Positions 1 to 7,224 of a DNA stretch of 64,000 bases are shown here, piece after piece. The notes beneath the pieces are model-generated. The model did no database searches. It was not told the origin of the DNA and worked only from the letters and a program-made list of their open reading frames with translations. Position numbers and translations under genes: made by a program. Every line of letters starts with the position of its first letter. Within the stretch, counting starts at the first letter, position 1. Origin of the DNA: Bryobacterales bacterium (GTDB lineage Bacteria; Acidobacteriota; Terriglobia; Bryobacterales; UBA6623); the NCBI GenBank assembly GCA_028819215.1, contig JAPPMG010000096.1, positions 253,328 through 317,327 on the forward strand, read 5' to 3'.

Positions 1-110
1 GGGGGGTGGGGGCCCGCGGGGGGGGGGGGTTGGGGGGGGCCCCCGCCCCCCCCCCGGGGTGTTGTGGGGGGGGGGGGGGGGGGGGCCGGCGCCCCCCCCC
101 CCCCCGCGTC
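1..110. other. G/C homopolymer run at contig end (probable artefact)
   Basis: The first ~110 bases are almost only runs of G and C, unlike anything else in the window. This is typical of low-quality sequence at the end of an assembled contig. Any reading frame through it is not meaningful. Confidence 0.8.
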
Positions 111-133
111 CCCCTGGGACAGCAGGAGGAAAG

Positions 134-595
134 CTGGATCTCTCCGACGCCATAGAGGTCTTGACTGCGCTCGGCGCGGCGGCGGCCGCCCTGGCCTCTT
201 GGCGCATCCACATGCACGCGCTTGCCAGGGACCTTCCGTTGATCAGCGGCTTCCTCGCTGACGACGTACCGCAAGACGGCCCTCGGATCTACGAGTTCCA
301 CATGAGCGGCGATACCGACAGGTGGGCGATATATGGCGCGCGGATCGGCCGGGGATGGCGCAGGCGAATCGCGCCGACCACGGGTGAGCCGCGAGATTCG
401 TTCTACCGGTTTTCCATGCATTTCCAAGGCGCTCCGTGGGTCCGAGCGCTCGAATTCGACCGCCCGGATACCGCCGGCAGGCTGGCGATTCATCCCGACA
501 CCCCCGAATCCTTCTGGGTGCGCTTTGATGTCCGCCTGAAGTCGTCGCCCAGGCGAAGGAGATGCGTGCTGGTGCGCATCACCGCGAACGAGTGA
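134..595 (+). CDS. hypothetical protein, possibly phage-borne, start uncertain
   Basis: An open frame runs from the homopolymer to a TGA at 593-595. From about 134 the translation looks like a real protein: an Ala-rich hydrophobic N-terminal stretch that could be one membrane segment, then a mixed, aromatic-rich soluble part. A good Shine-Dalgarno-like AGGAGG sits at 124-129, but the next in-frame codon is CTG at 134. The true ATG may therefore be lost to sequence error at the contig end. Its 3' 106 bases overlap the opposite-strand gene ending at 490. I recognise no family, and either overlapping frame could be spurious. Confidence 0.4.
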   Translation: MDLSDAIEVLTALGAAAAALASWRIHMHALARDLPLISGFLADDVPQDGPRIYEFHMSGDTDRWAIYGARIGRGWRRRIAPTTGEPRDSFYRFSMHFQGAPWVRALEFDRPDTAGRLAIHPDTPESFWVRFDVRLKSSPRRRRCVLVRITANE

Positions 596-756
596 ATCGC
601 GCCGATCAGAGTGGCCAGCGCCGCGCACGCCGACATGAACGGCACCGGGTTCGCGCACAGGCCGGCCCACGGGAGGCGGACGAATACTCCCGCCAGGAAG
701 CCGAGCATGAAGAGCGACAGCCACCACGCCGCAGCAGTAAGCCGGTAATCAAGCAC
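490..756 (-). CDS. small two-helix membrane protein of the element
   Basis: 88 aa read from a GTG at 756 that overlaps the stop of the upstream gene (TGA at 749-751), suggesting translational coupling. Two hydrophobic segments are visible at about residues 5-28 and 32-55, followed by a basic Arg/Lys-rich tail. It is the last visible gene of the leftward early operon. Size and topology fit a phage membrane accessory protein or a holin-like protein, but there is no diagnostic motif. The C-terminal 35 codons overlap a convergent frame. Confidence 0.5.
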   Translation of the reverse strand: MLDYRLTAAAWWLSLFMLGFLAGVFVRLPWAGLCANPVPFMSACAALATLIGAIHSFAVMRTSTHLLRLGDDFRRTSKRTQKDSGVSG

Positions 757-952
757 GGTCGCCCTCTTGCATCTGATTCGCCGGGACGCCGGCGAGGAAG
801 GGATCGGGACCGTCCAGGCCGTCCAGCAGCAGCGGGTCGATCGCTGCGTCGTGCATGCGACCGCCGCGCTCGCTGATGCGCTCGCGCTCCCACCGCGCGA
901 ACCAGATGTCAACGAGCCGGTCCAGCTGGGTGCGGCGGTCAGGATTCGTCAT
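749..952 (-). CDS. hypothetical small element protein
   Basis: 67 aa, acidic and aromatic, with an N-terminal stretch rich in Arg, Asp and Trp (MTNPDRRTQLDRLVDIWFAR). It overlaps the upstream gene by 14 bp and the downstream gene by 8 bp, the dense packing expected for a phage early operon. I recognise no domain. Confidence 0.6.
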   Translation of the reverse strand: MTNPDRRTQLDRLVDIWFARWERERISERGGRMHDAAIDPLLLDGLDGPDPFLAGVPANQMQEGDRA

Positions 953-1346
953 CGCCCCCCCCGAATGCCTCCATCTCCGCGATCCGGTCGAGCGCCCAGA
1001 GACAGTGAAGCTGCAAGCCCCGGAAGGCGCGCTCCCCGCGGAACGGCCGGGTCTCCTTCATCGGGCGCGACAGGCAGTGGACGGCATGCATGGCCAGCAG
1101 GTGCGCCGTCGAGCGGCGCTTGCCCGCCGCGGCCGTCGCGGCCTTGGGCTCGCGGTACCCGGTGTCGCGGCACAGGCGGACCCGGTACGAGTTGATGCGG
1201 GCGGGCAGGGCCCGCTCAAATATCGGCAGCAGGAGCAAATGGGCGAAGGTCTCGCCCGCGCCCGCGTTGGGGCGGTACATGAAGCGCGCGGACAGGGCGG
1301 CGTCGGCGCCGCGCTTGAGGATCGTCACCGGCGCCGCCTCCTCCAC
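939..1346 (-). CDS. hypothetical element protein, 135 aa
   Basis: A 135-aa protein with a basic, Arg-rich middle (around residues 52-78) and several His/Cys residues (LLAMHAVHCL; LQLHCLWALDR). It overlaps its upstream neighbour by 22 bp and the downstream gene by 14 bp. It lies in the middle of the leftward operon behind the Cro-like gene. There is no recognisable catalytic motif. It could be a nucleic-acid-binding regulator, but that is only an inference from the basic character. Confidence 0.55.
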   Translation of the reverse strand: MEEAAPVTILKRGADAALSARFMYRPNAGAGETFAHLLLLPIFERALPARINSYRVRLCRDTGYREPKAATAAAGKRRSTAHLLAMHAVHCLSRPMKETRPFRGERAFRGLQLHCLWALDRIAEMEAFGGGDDES

Positions 1347-1480
1347 AGGGCCTTCAAGGCGACGGTGAACACCCCGAGATAGAGCAGGGCGGCGCAGAGC
1401 AGGTAGCCGAGAAAGAACAGGGCTATCAAGCCCAGGGCCGCCGTTCCGGCGATCGAGAGGAAGTCCAGGACGGCCGTCAT
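1325..1480 (-). CDS. 51-aa single-pass membrane protein
   Basis: 51 aa starting at ATG 1478-1480, which overlaps the stop of the preceding gene by 4 bases (ATGA arrangement). About 35 residues are hydrophobic (for example LIALFFLGYLLCAALLYLG), and the C-terminus is a block of five arginines after a Trp. This is a positive-inside anchor as seen in small phage membrane proteins. No specific function is recognisable. Confidence 0.5.
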   Translation of the reverse strand: MTAVLDFLSIAGTAALGLIALFFLGYLLCAALLYLGVFTVALKALWRRRRR

Positions 1481-1617
1481 CGGGCGCCTCCCAGGGAGAG
1501 CGCCAGCGAGAGCGCGGGGCGCAGCAGGCGCTCGCAGGCGGCCAGCAGGGCCAGCGCGGCGAGCAGGGCCGCGGCGCGCGCGGCGAGACAGTATATATGC
1601 GAGCGGGGGTCGGCCAT
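1477..1617 (-). CDS. 46-aa small hydrophobic or lipoprotein-like protein
   Basis: 46 aa from ATG 1615-1617, two bases after the stop of the upstream gene. The hydrophobic stretch ALLAALALLAAC resembles a signal or lipobox, though the cysteine lies about 28 residues in. Its stop overlaps the next gene's start by 4 bases. The pair with the following 51-aa membrane protein recalls small overlapping lysis-accessory genes in phages, but nothing proves it. Confidence 0.45.
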   Translation of the reverse strand: MADPRSHIYCLAARAAALLAALALLAACERLLRPALSLALSLGGAR

Positions 1618-1619
1618 GG

Positions 1620-1901
1620 TCACGCAGCGGCCTCCAGCGCGACGATCGCCTTGTTGACGTGGTCCTGGGCGATGGCCTTGGCACCGCGAGACATGCCGGA
1701 GGTGCCGATGAGATACGACAAGACGCCGGGGCAGATTAACCAGGCGTCGTACACCCAGCCTTCCGGCGGCCGCCCGCCCGGGCAGACCGCGCCGGGCCGG
1801 GCCGACGGCTCCCGGCGGCGGACGCAGTAGAACGCGGTGTCGTCGACCCAGATGCCCCAGGGCGAGACCTTGGTCCAGCGGAGCTTCAACGTGGCGCTCA
1901 C
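1620..1901 (-). CDS. hypothetical element protein, 93 aa
   Basis: 93 aa, rich in Trp, Cys and Gly in the first 55 residues (VSPWGIWVDDTAFYCVRRRE), then an amphipathic C-terminal helix with Lys and Ala. It overlaps the upstream gene by 4 bp (1898-1901) and is followed 2 bp later by the next gene, so it is probably translationally coupled. The paired Cys residues are too few and irregular to call a zinc finger. No family recognised. Confidence 0.55.
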   Translation of the reverse strand: MSATLKLRWTKVSPWGIWVDDTAFYCVRRREPSARPGAVCPGGRPPEGWVYDAWLICPGVLSYLIGTSGMSRGAKAIAQDHVNKAIVALEAAA

Positions 1902-2173
1902 GAAGCAGCCTCCTCGCGGTTCTTGCGGCTCTTGTCCTCAAGGGCGAGCAGCATGTCGACGTGGGCCAGCACGGCGTCCCAGCTGATGCCGGGCTCGACG
2001 AGGCCGCGTGACTCGGATCTCTCGGTGGCGAGGACCAGGGTGCGCCGGCGCTCGCCCAAGGGGGTGGCGTCGAACGGTTCTCCGAGGGCGACCCGGACGC
2101 GGCCGGCAGTGCCGCGACCAGGGATCTCCAGGGTGACTTCCCTGGTGAAGCGCCCGAAGCTGTCAAACGGCAT
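1898..2173 (-). CDS. hypothetical element protein, 91 aa
   Basis: 91 aa starting at ATG 2171-2173, overlapping the end of its upstream neighbour by 11 bp. The first half reads like beta strands (VTLEIPGRGTAGRVRVALGE). The second half is a helix ending in a charged tail (LEDKSRKNREEAAS). It is part of the leftward operon behind the Cro-like gene. No known domain is visible. Confidence 0.55.
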   Translation of the reverse strand: MPFDSFGRFTREVTLEIPGRGTAGRVRVALGEPFDATPLGERRRTLVLATERSESRGLVEPGISWDAVLAHVDMLLALEDKSRKNREEAAS

Positions 2174-2480
2174 GGCGGTCCAGCTCCCCCAGCGCGGCGT
2201 CCAGCTCGCGCTCGCTGATGCGGCTGTCGCCGGCGGGGCCGCGCGGGCGCAGGCGCTGCACGATCTCGTGGGCGCGGCGGCCGAGCTCCTCGAGGTCCTC
2301 GAAGTCGCCGTAGTCCAGCGGGCCGTCGACGGTCTCGCTCCAGGCGGCAAGGTTGTCGGCGAGCTCGATGAGATCCCGCACGTCGCCGGGCGTGATCCGA
2401 GATGTGTCGGTGCAGCTGGAGGCGGGCGAGAGGGCAGTCTCGAACGGGCCGGCCAGCGGGCTTGGGCGGACGGGCTCCAT
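2163..2480 (-). CDS. hypothetical element protein, 105 aa, acidic helical
   Basis: 105 aa with a low-complexity, Pro/Ser-rich first 30 residues and then acidic, Leu-rich helices (DVRDLIELADNLAAWSE; DFEDLEELGRRAHEIVQRL). It shares a base with the end of the upstream gene at 2480. It is probably a small regulatory or accessory protein of the element. No catalytic residues stand out. Confidence 0.6.
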   Translation of the reverse strand: MEPVRPSPLAGPFETALSPASSCTDTSRITPGDVRDLIELADNLAAWSETVDGPLDYGDFEDLEELGRRAHEIVQRLRPRGPAGDSRISERELDAALGELDRHAV

Positions 2481-2842
2481 CAGGCGGCCCTCCCGGTCTC
2501 TTCTTCACGCGCGACCGCTCGCGAGGCGCCTAGGTGCTCGCGGATGCGGGCCAGCGTCTCGTGAGAGCTCTTGAAGCGCGCGAGGGCCGACAGGGCCAGC
2601 GTGGCGATGACCTCGCGACGCATCCAGGCCGGCACGGAGCGGAGGCGCTGGCCGTTGTGGCCCCAGGCGGCCTCCAGGCCCTGCAGCGGGCCGAAGCCGC
2701 GCAGGCGCCACTCGCCTTCGCGGCGATGCAATTCCAGGTGCGCCCAGTCAACGCCCTCGCAGATCACGGTCCAGAGGCTCCGGCCGGGATCGAACGTGGC
2801 GACGGGCTCGAAGCGGAATTCGGTCTCGACGGAATCGGGCAT
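2480..2842 (-). CDS. hypothetical element protein, 120 aa
   Basis: 120 aa. The N-terminal half has a Trp-rich beta-like pattern (SLWTVICEGVDWAHLELHRR). The C-terminal half is helical and basic (around residues 72-110). Its start touches the stop of the Cro-like gene at 2842, so it is the second gene of the leftward operon. In many temperate phages this position holds replication or recombination accessory genes, but I see no motif for either. Confidence 0.6.
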   Translation of the reverse strand: MPDSVETEFRFEPVATFDPGRSLWTVICEGVDWAHLELHRREGEWRLRGFGPLQGLEAAWGHNGQRLRSVPAWMRREVIATLALSALARFKSSHETLARIREHLGASRAVAREEETGRAA

Positions 2843-3069
2843 CAGGCCGCCCTCCCTTGCGCGAGGACTCGCTCGCGAGCCTCGGAGGCCGCCCGCTCGG
2901 CCGCCTCCAGCAGATCGAGGGCGGCGGGCAGGCGAGCCTCGAAGCCCTCGGGCGGGGGGCGGTGCCCGTTCAGGATCATGTTCAGCGCGGTAGGGTCGAT
3001 ACCGAGCTGCCTGGCGACGTCCCGCTGCCGCAGGCCGCGCCGGACGATTTCTGCCTTCAGGTTTCGCAT
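2842..3069 (-). CDS. Cro-like HTH (XRE family) regulator
   Basis: 75 aa. Residues about 1-40 form a helix-turn-helix of the XRE/Cro type: LRQRDVARQLGIDPTALNMI is a typical helix 2-turn-helix 3, followed by a Pro-rich turn and an Ala/Glu-rich C-terminal helix. It is the first gene of the leftward operon and is divergent from the S24-type repressor at 3144, the classical cI/cro layout. The 19-bp palindrome at 3068-3086 overlaps its start codon. There is no Shine-Dalgarno sequence, so the mRNA may be nearly leaderless. The role as lytic-side regulator is inferred from position. Confidence 0.75.
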   Translation of the reverse strand: MRNLKAEIVRRGLRQRDVARQLGIDPTALNMILNGHRPPPEGFEARLPAALDLLEAAERAASEARERVLAQGRAA

Positions 3070-3086
3070 ATTGATCCAGTCAATAT
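3068..3086. promoter_or_regulatory. operator O1 (19-bp imperfect palindrome)
   Basis: ATATTGATCCAGTCAATAT: the outer arms ATATTGA / TCAATAT are perfectly inverted. It shares these arms with O2 and overlaps the start codon of the Cro-like gene (3067-3069). It is probably a binding site for the repressor, the Cro-like protein or both. Confidence 0.7.
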
Positions 3087-3089
3087 AGA

Positions 3090-3116
3090 GTAATATTGAT
3101 CAGATCAATATGTCAA
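3090..3116 (-). promoter_or_regulatory. candidate promoter for the leftward Cro operon
   Basis: On the minus strand TTGACA is followed after 15 bases by TATTAC. The spacing is shorter than the ideal 17, so the -10 assignment is tentative. Transcription would start near 3083, only about 14 bases before the Cro ATG, which fits the lack of a ribosome binding site. Confidence 0.45.
3093..3111. promoter_or_regulatory. operator O2 (19-bp perfect palindrome)
   Basis: ATATTGATCAGATCAATAT is a perfect palindrome around one central base. Its centre is 25 bp from that of O1. It lies between a leftward -35-like TTGACA (+ strand 3111-3116) and a -10-like TATTAC (3090-3095), so bound protein should block transcription of the Cro operon. 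Confidence 0.75.
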
Positions 3117-3143
3117 GAACTTTTTTTTTGATACTGTCCGGTT

Positions 3144-3878
3144 GTGATCGGCGAACGGCTAGCGACTGCGCGCCGGCGTGCCGGACTGAAGCAGGTCGAT
3201 CTGGCTGTGGCACTCGGCGAGCGCTACAACCAGTCTGTGATTTCGGCGGTCGAACACGGCCAGTCCTCGCTCCGCCTGGATGGCGCGGTTCGTGCTGCCC
3301 AAGTGCTCGGCGTGTCGCTGGACTACCTCGTCGGGCTGACCGATGATCCCGTTCCAGCTACCGATCGAGCTTCGAGTGTCGAGGCCCCACCCGAGCAGTC
3401 ACCGATCAAGTCGCGCTCCTCGGGCAGGATCCTGCATTTCACCTCCAGCGGAGACGCAGGTGCCGAGGATGAATTTGAGTCGGTGCGACGCTACGACCGG
3501 CGAGACTTGCGACTGGCGGCCGGGTCACACTCCTTTTCCGACATCGAGCCCGCGGCCGGAGAGGTTCGGTTCCGACTGGACTGGCTGCGCGCTCAAAACT
3601 TGCGCGCGTCAAACCTGGCGCTGCTGGACGCGGCCGGGGACAGCATGGCGCCGACGATCAGGGACGGCGACTCTGTCCTAGTGGACGAGTCTCGCATCGA
3701 GCCGGTTCACGGCAGGGTCTTCGCCATGCGAACGGTGGACGGCCCGCTTGTCAAGCGCCTGCGCAAGCGGCGTGACCGTTGGTGGGCGGACAGTGACAAC
3801 CAGGAACACGAGTCGCGCCCGATTCTCCGCGAGGACCGGCTCCTCGGCTTGGTGGTCTGGTGGGCTCATACGGAGTGA
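3144..3878 (+). CDS. phage repressor, XRE HTH plus S24 peptidase-like domain
   Basis: 244 aa from a GTG start. Residues ~4-66 are an XRE helix-turn-helix (LATARRRAGLKQVDLAVALG). The C-terminal part (~155-240) is the S24/LexA-CI fold: the serine of GDSMAPTIRDGDSVLVD matches the catalytic Ser, and the lysine in FAMRTVDGPLVKRL matches the catalytic Lys. Such repressors keep the lytic operon off and self-cleave under RecA activation. The gene diverges from the Cro-like gene with two operators between them. Downstream lies the repeat-rich gene-free stretch. The S24 assignment is strong; SOS inducibility is inferred from the family. Confidence 0.88.
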   Translation: MIGERLATARRRAGLKQVDLAVALGERYNQSVISAVEHGQSSLRLDGAVRAAQVLGVSLDYLVGLTDDPVPATDRASSVEAPPEQSPIKSRSSGRILHFTSSGDAGAEDEFESVRRYDRRDLRLAAGSHSFSDIEPAAGEVRFRLDWLRAQNLRASNLALLDAAGDSMAPTIRDGDSVLVDESRIEPVHGRVFAMRTVDGPLVKRLRKRRDRWWADSDNQEHESRPILREDRLLGLVVWWAHTE

Positions 3879-4346
3879 CGCAACCACCAGATCGGGCATC
3901 ATCGGCTCAAACCGCTACCCACTACATGTTGTGGTGCGCTCCGCCGACAGCTAGCTGTCGGTAGCTGTCGGGCGCATGGGCTCGAATTTCTTCCAGATCG
4001 CCCCAAAGTCCCTTCCCGGCAGGCGTTTGAACGTTTGAACGCGCTCGACAGCTAGTATCATTTCAAGTGTTCCAAAAGCGGTTGCTAGCTGTCGGATGTT
4101 CCATTTGAAGTGTTTCACGCCCAGTTTCTGTGAACGCCTTTCGCGCTGCGCCAGCCGCGGGCCCAGCGTCGCAACTAACTGATTTGCTGCGCGTTACTGC
4201 TCAGCCATGATCGCAATTGCGCGGAATTTTGCCGCTCGACAGCTATCCAAGTTCAAGTGTTCGCTCGCAGCCCGGAAGCGGGAGATGCAGAGTTGGGGCC
4301 CTGCGGCGGGCATCGCACTCCGCTTGTCCGCGAGGCCCGGGTGGCT
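3879..4346. repeat. gene-free stretch with iterated TAGCTGTC / GACAGCTA words
   Basis: No gene is seen. The 8-bp word occurs six times in ~300 bp in both orientations: 3946, 3952, 3962, 4047, 4086 and 4238. The first two form the perfect 18-bp palindrome CCGACAGCTAGCTGTCGG at 3944-3961. Two longer direct copies pair GCTCGACAGCTA with TTCAAGTGTTC after 7 or 6 bases (4043-4072 and 4234-4262). A tandem CGTTTGAA is at 4024-4039. The position next to the repressor suggests the element's end, an attachment region or protein-binding iterons. Confidence 0.65.
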
Positions 4347-5843
4347 CTAACGCCTCTCGTAGATATCAACGATCTCCGGTCGCTCGCCATCTGTCGAAAT
4401 GCCCGCCGCGAGCATCAACTTGGTAATGGCTTCGATCGTCTTGGCATCGGGCTGTGGGGAGCGATCGGCGTAACCTTCGGCAATGAATAGCGGCGTCCCG
4501 CCAGCTTGGTTGGGTTTCTTCCAGACTTGCGGATCGGCTCCGCGCGCGGCCAGCAGGTTCGCCACAAGCGGGTAAGCATTGTACGCGGCTCCGTGCATGG
4601 CTGTATCGCCGTTGTTGTCCACGGTGTTGAGGTCAGCGCCCAGATCGAGCAGCAGCCTTACCGCTTCCAGCGCTTCGCTTTCCTCGCCCGCCTCCTGGTC
4701 CGGCGACGTCGTGCCGACTCCGGCCGCAGCCATGAGCGGCGTGGTGTTGTTGAAGTTGGGCAGCAGGGGATCGCCCCCCAGTTCCATCAGCAGGCGCATC
4801 AGCGGAACGTCGGCGCGATCGGCGGCCAAGAGCAAGGGCGTCGCTCCCGCCGCCCCCGCGGTGGCGATGCGTGAGGTCGTACCGGGCAATCCCTGGGTGC
4901 CTCGAGGCAGGCGGAAATCGACATCCGCGCCGCGCTTCACAAGCTCGCGCACAAAGTCGGCGCTCGAGAGTCGGCCGGCTCCTATCGGCGGCGCGCCATC
5001 GTTGAGGTCGTTCGAATCCGGCTTGCGCACTCCCGGAATCAAGTGGAGAGCCGTGAATCCGGTCCGGGCGTCGTTTGGATCGGCACCCGCATCGACCAGC
5101 GCAATCGCAAGCTCGAAGTGGCCGTTCCGAACTGCAATCTGCAAGGGACACAGGGTCGGCGCTCCCCCCCTGGGCTTCCAGCCCTCCGCGGGCTGCATCA
5201 ACGCGTTCACATCGGCCCCGGCCTCGATAAATGCCTGCACGACGTCGAGATGGCCCTCCCGCACGGAAAGCAAGAACGGCGTAAACCCGGAATCGAGGCG
5301 GGCGTTCACGTCGGCTCCAGCATCGATCAGAGCGCGCACGACCTCGGCGTGGCCCTCGGCCGCTGCCCACATCAAGGCCGTCTGGTCGCGCCGCTCGCGC
5401 TGATAGGGGTTGGCGCCATGCGTCAGCAATGCCTCCACCGTCTCGGGATTCCCGGACCGTGAAGCCAGCATGAGGGCGCTCTCCCCGCCCTTCATGCGGG
5501 TATTCGCGTCGGCTCCAGCCTCCAACAGCAGCCTTACTATCGCGGCGTTGCCATTCGTGCAGGCCTCCGCCAGAGCTGACGCGCCGTAGCGGTTCACAGC
5601 GTTGACATCGGCGCCCGCTCGAACGAGCAACCCAGCCATCTCCGCGTCATCGTGATACGCCGCCCAATGCAGTGCGGTGGTCCCGTCGACCTGTGCGGCA
5701 TTGGCGTCAACGCCGGAATGGAGGAGCATGCGAACGCTCGCCCTGTCACGTTGCTCGGCGGCGTCGGGGAGCGATGCCGCGAATGCAGAACCTGAGAGGC
5801 TCAGCATCAGGAGCACGATTGCAGCGATCTGTCGCCAGCGCAT
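4347..5843 (-). CDS. secreted ankyrin-repeat protein
   Basis: 498 aa with a cleavable signal peptide (MRWRQIAAIVLLMLSLSGSAFA). The rest is a long array of ankyrin repeats carrying the typical G-x-T-A/P-L-x-x-A core, for example DGTTALHWAAYHDDAEMAGL and later NGDTAMHGAAYNAYPLVANL. Ankyrin arrays bind other proteins. This one should act outside the cytoplasm. It is the third gene of a leftward operon behind DUF1592 and DUF1552 genes, 11 bp after the latter. This trio recurs in Acidobacteria and Planctomycetes as far as I know. The partner is unknown; an assembly or adaptor role for the two upstream proteins is inference. Confidence 0.9.
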   Translation of the reverse strand: MRWRQIAAIVLLMLSLSGSAFAASLPDAAEQRDRASVRMLLHSGVDANAAQVDGTTALHWAAYHDDAEMAGLLVRAGADVNAVNRYGASALAEACTNGNAAIVRLLLEAGADANTRMKGGESALMLASRSGNPETVEALLTHGANPYQRERRDQTALMWAAAEGHAEVVRALIDAGADVNARLDSGFTPFLLSVREGHLDVVQAFIEAGADVNALMQPAEGWKPRGGAPTLCPLQIAVRNGHFELAIALVDAGADPNDARTGFTALHLIPGVRKPDSNDLNDGAPPIGAGRLSSADFVRELVKRGADVDFRLPRGTQGLPGTTSRIATAGAAGATPLLLAADRADVPLMRLLMELGGDPLLPNFNNTTPLMAAAGVGTTSPDQEAGEESEALEAVRLLLDLGADLNTVDNNGDTAMHGAAYNAYPLVANLLAARGADPQVWKKPNQAGGTPLFIAEGYADRSPQPDAKTIEAITKLMLAAGISTDGERPEIVDIYERR

Positions 5844-5854
5844 GTGCGCGTCCC

Positions 5855-7204
5855 CTATGCCACCTCGGTCAACTCGAAAAGGTCTTCGACTGTTCCGGTG
5901 CTGTCCATGAACGAATCCATATGGATGCCAACGCGATCCAGCAACGTGAGGTGGAGGTTGGCTAGGTTCGTTCCCTTCTCGTAGTTGATATGCTGGCCGC
6001 CCTTCAGGCCGCTCGCGGAGCCGCCCGTGACCAGGATCGGAAGGTTTTCGTGGTCGTGAAGGCTCGGATTGCCCATGCCGCTGCCGTACAGGTAGACCGA
6101 GTGATCCAGGAGTGAGCCGTCTCCGTCGGGAGTGGCCTGCATTTTCTGGAGGAAGTCTGAAAACAGCGAAACGTGGAACGTATTGATCTTCGCGATCTTC
6201 AAGATCTTTTCCGGATCGTTGCCGTGATGACTGGTTGGGTGGTGTGGCTCCGGGACGCCGATCTCGGGATACGTCCGGTTGTTGTGCTCGCGCGTGAACT
6301 GGAAGCTGACTACGCGCGTGATATCTGCTTGGAACGCCAGAACCTGCAGGTCGTACAGGAGCTTGGCGTGGTCGGCGAACGCCGCAGGTACCCCTACTGG
6401 CCGATCGGTGTCTGGCATCCTGTCTTCGGCTGCAGCCCGCTCGGCGCGCTCGATTTCGAGCTCAACTTCACGAACGCTCTCGAGATAGCGGTCCAAGCGC
6501 GCGCGGTCGGTGGCACCCACCTGCCCCTTGATCGTTTCGATGCTCCCGGTGAACGAGTCCAGTAGGCTTGCGCGATCGCGCAGCCCCGCTCGGCGCTCGG
6601 CCGAATCGCCGCCTTCGCCGAACAGGCGCTCGAAGACGACGCGCGGATGGGCCTCGGCCGGTAGCGGGGTCGTCGGCGATGACCACGAGAGACAATTCTG
6701 GTAGACGCAGGCGTACCCGTTGTTGCAAACACCGGCGAGCGGGGTCAGGTCCATCGCGAGCTGGAGCGAGGATACCTGCGTATCGCGGCCCATCTGCCCA
6801 GCCGCGATCTGGTCGACAGTCGTGCCCAGATAGTAGTCCGAGCTCTCCGTGTGCTTGGCGACCGCCGCGCTCAGGAACGCCGAATTGGAAGTGTCATGCG
6901 TGCCCGGATAAGCATTCGGTAACCGCATATTGCTGATCACGGTCACCTGATCCTTGACCGGCTCCAGCGAGTTCAGGATCGGGGAAAGCCCATCGAGTCT
7001 TCCCTGATCCGGGGGGGTCCATCGCGAATGATCACACCCCATCGGGACAAACACGAAGCCGAGCCTCGCCACCGGTTTCGCGGGCGTCTTGGCCCAAGCC
7101 GTGGCAGCGGGAATCATTGCGTCCAGCAAGGGCAGGGCCAGACCAGCCTGCGCGCTCTTCAGGAGCGTCCGCCTGGGAATCGCCTTCTTGGTCAGAAACG
7201 TCAT
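5855..7204 (-). CDS. DUF1552 Tat-exported protein
   Basis: 449 aa. The N-terminus carries a twin-arginine signal (PRRTLLKSAQAGLALPLLDA, about residues 10-30). The body matches DUF1552: an opening ARLGFVFVPMG block, a central region with many conserved Asp/His, and a near C-terminal segment of the kind YLYGSGMGNPSLHDHENLPI. DUF1552 genes are nearly always coupled to DUF1592-type cytochromes. The biochemical role is not established. The fold is thought to be related to alkaline-phosphatase or sulfatase-like enzymes, which I cannot confirm here. It lies 20 bp downstream of the DUF1592 gene. Confidence 0.9.
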   Translation of the reverse strand: MTFLTKKAIPRRTLLKSAQAGLALPLLDAMIPAATAWAKTPAKPVARLGFVFVPMGCDHSRWTPPDQGRLDGLSPILNSLEPVKDQVTVISNMRLPNAYPGTHDTSNSAFLSAAVAKHTESSDYYLGTTVDQIAAGQMGRDTQVSSLQLAMDLTPLAGVCNNGYACVYQNCLSWSSPTTPLPAEAHPRVVFERLFGEGGDSAERRAGLRDRASLLDSFTGSIETIKGQVGATDRARLDRYLESVREVELEIERAERAAAEDRMPDTDRPVGVPAAFADHAKLLYDLQVLAFQADITRVVSFQFTREHNNRTYPEIGVPEPHHPTSHHGNDPEKILKIAKINTFHVSLFSDFLQKMQATPDGDGSLLDHSVYLYGSGMGNPSLHDHENLPILVTGGSASGLKGGQHINYEKGTNLANLHLTLLDRVGIHMDSFMDSTGTVEDLFELTEVA

Positions 7205-7224
7205 GATCTCCCGCTCCTATGCTC

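Noticed and set aside
1-595. Long Gly/Pro-rich N-terminus of the first open frame
   Set aside because: It is encoded by G/C homopolymer at the contig end and is almost certainly sequence error, so I start the gene near 134.
3923-3931. CTACATGTT words at 3923, 9706 and 29045
   Set aside because: Three occurrences in 64 kb at unrelated places are not enough to call a shared regulatory motif.
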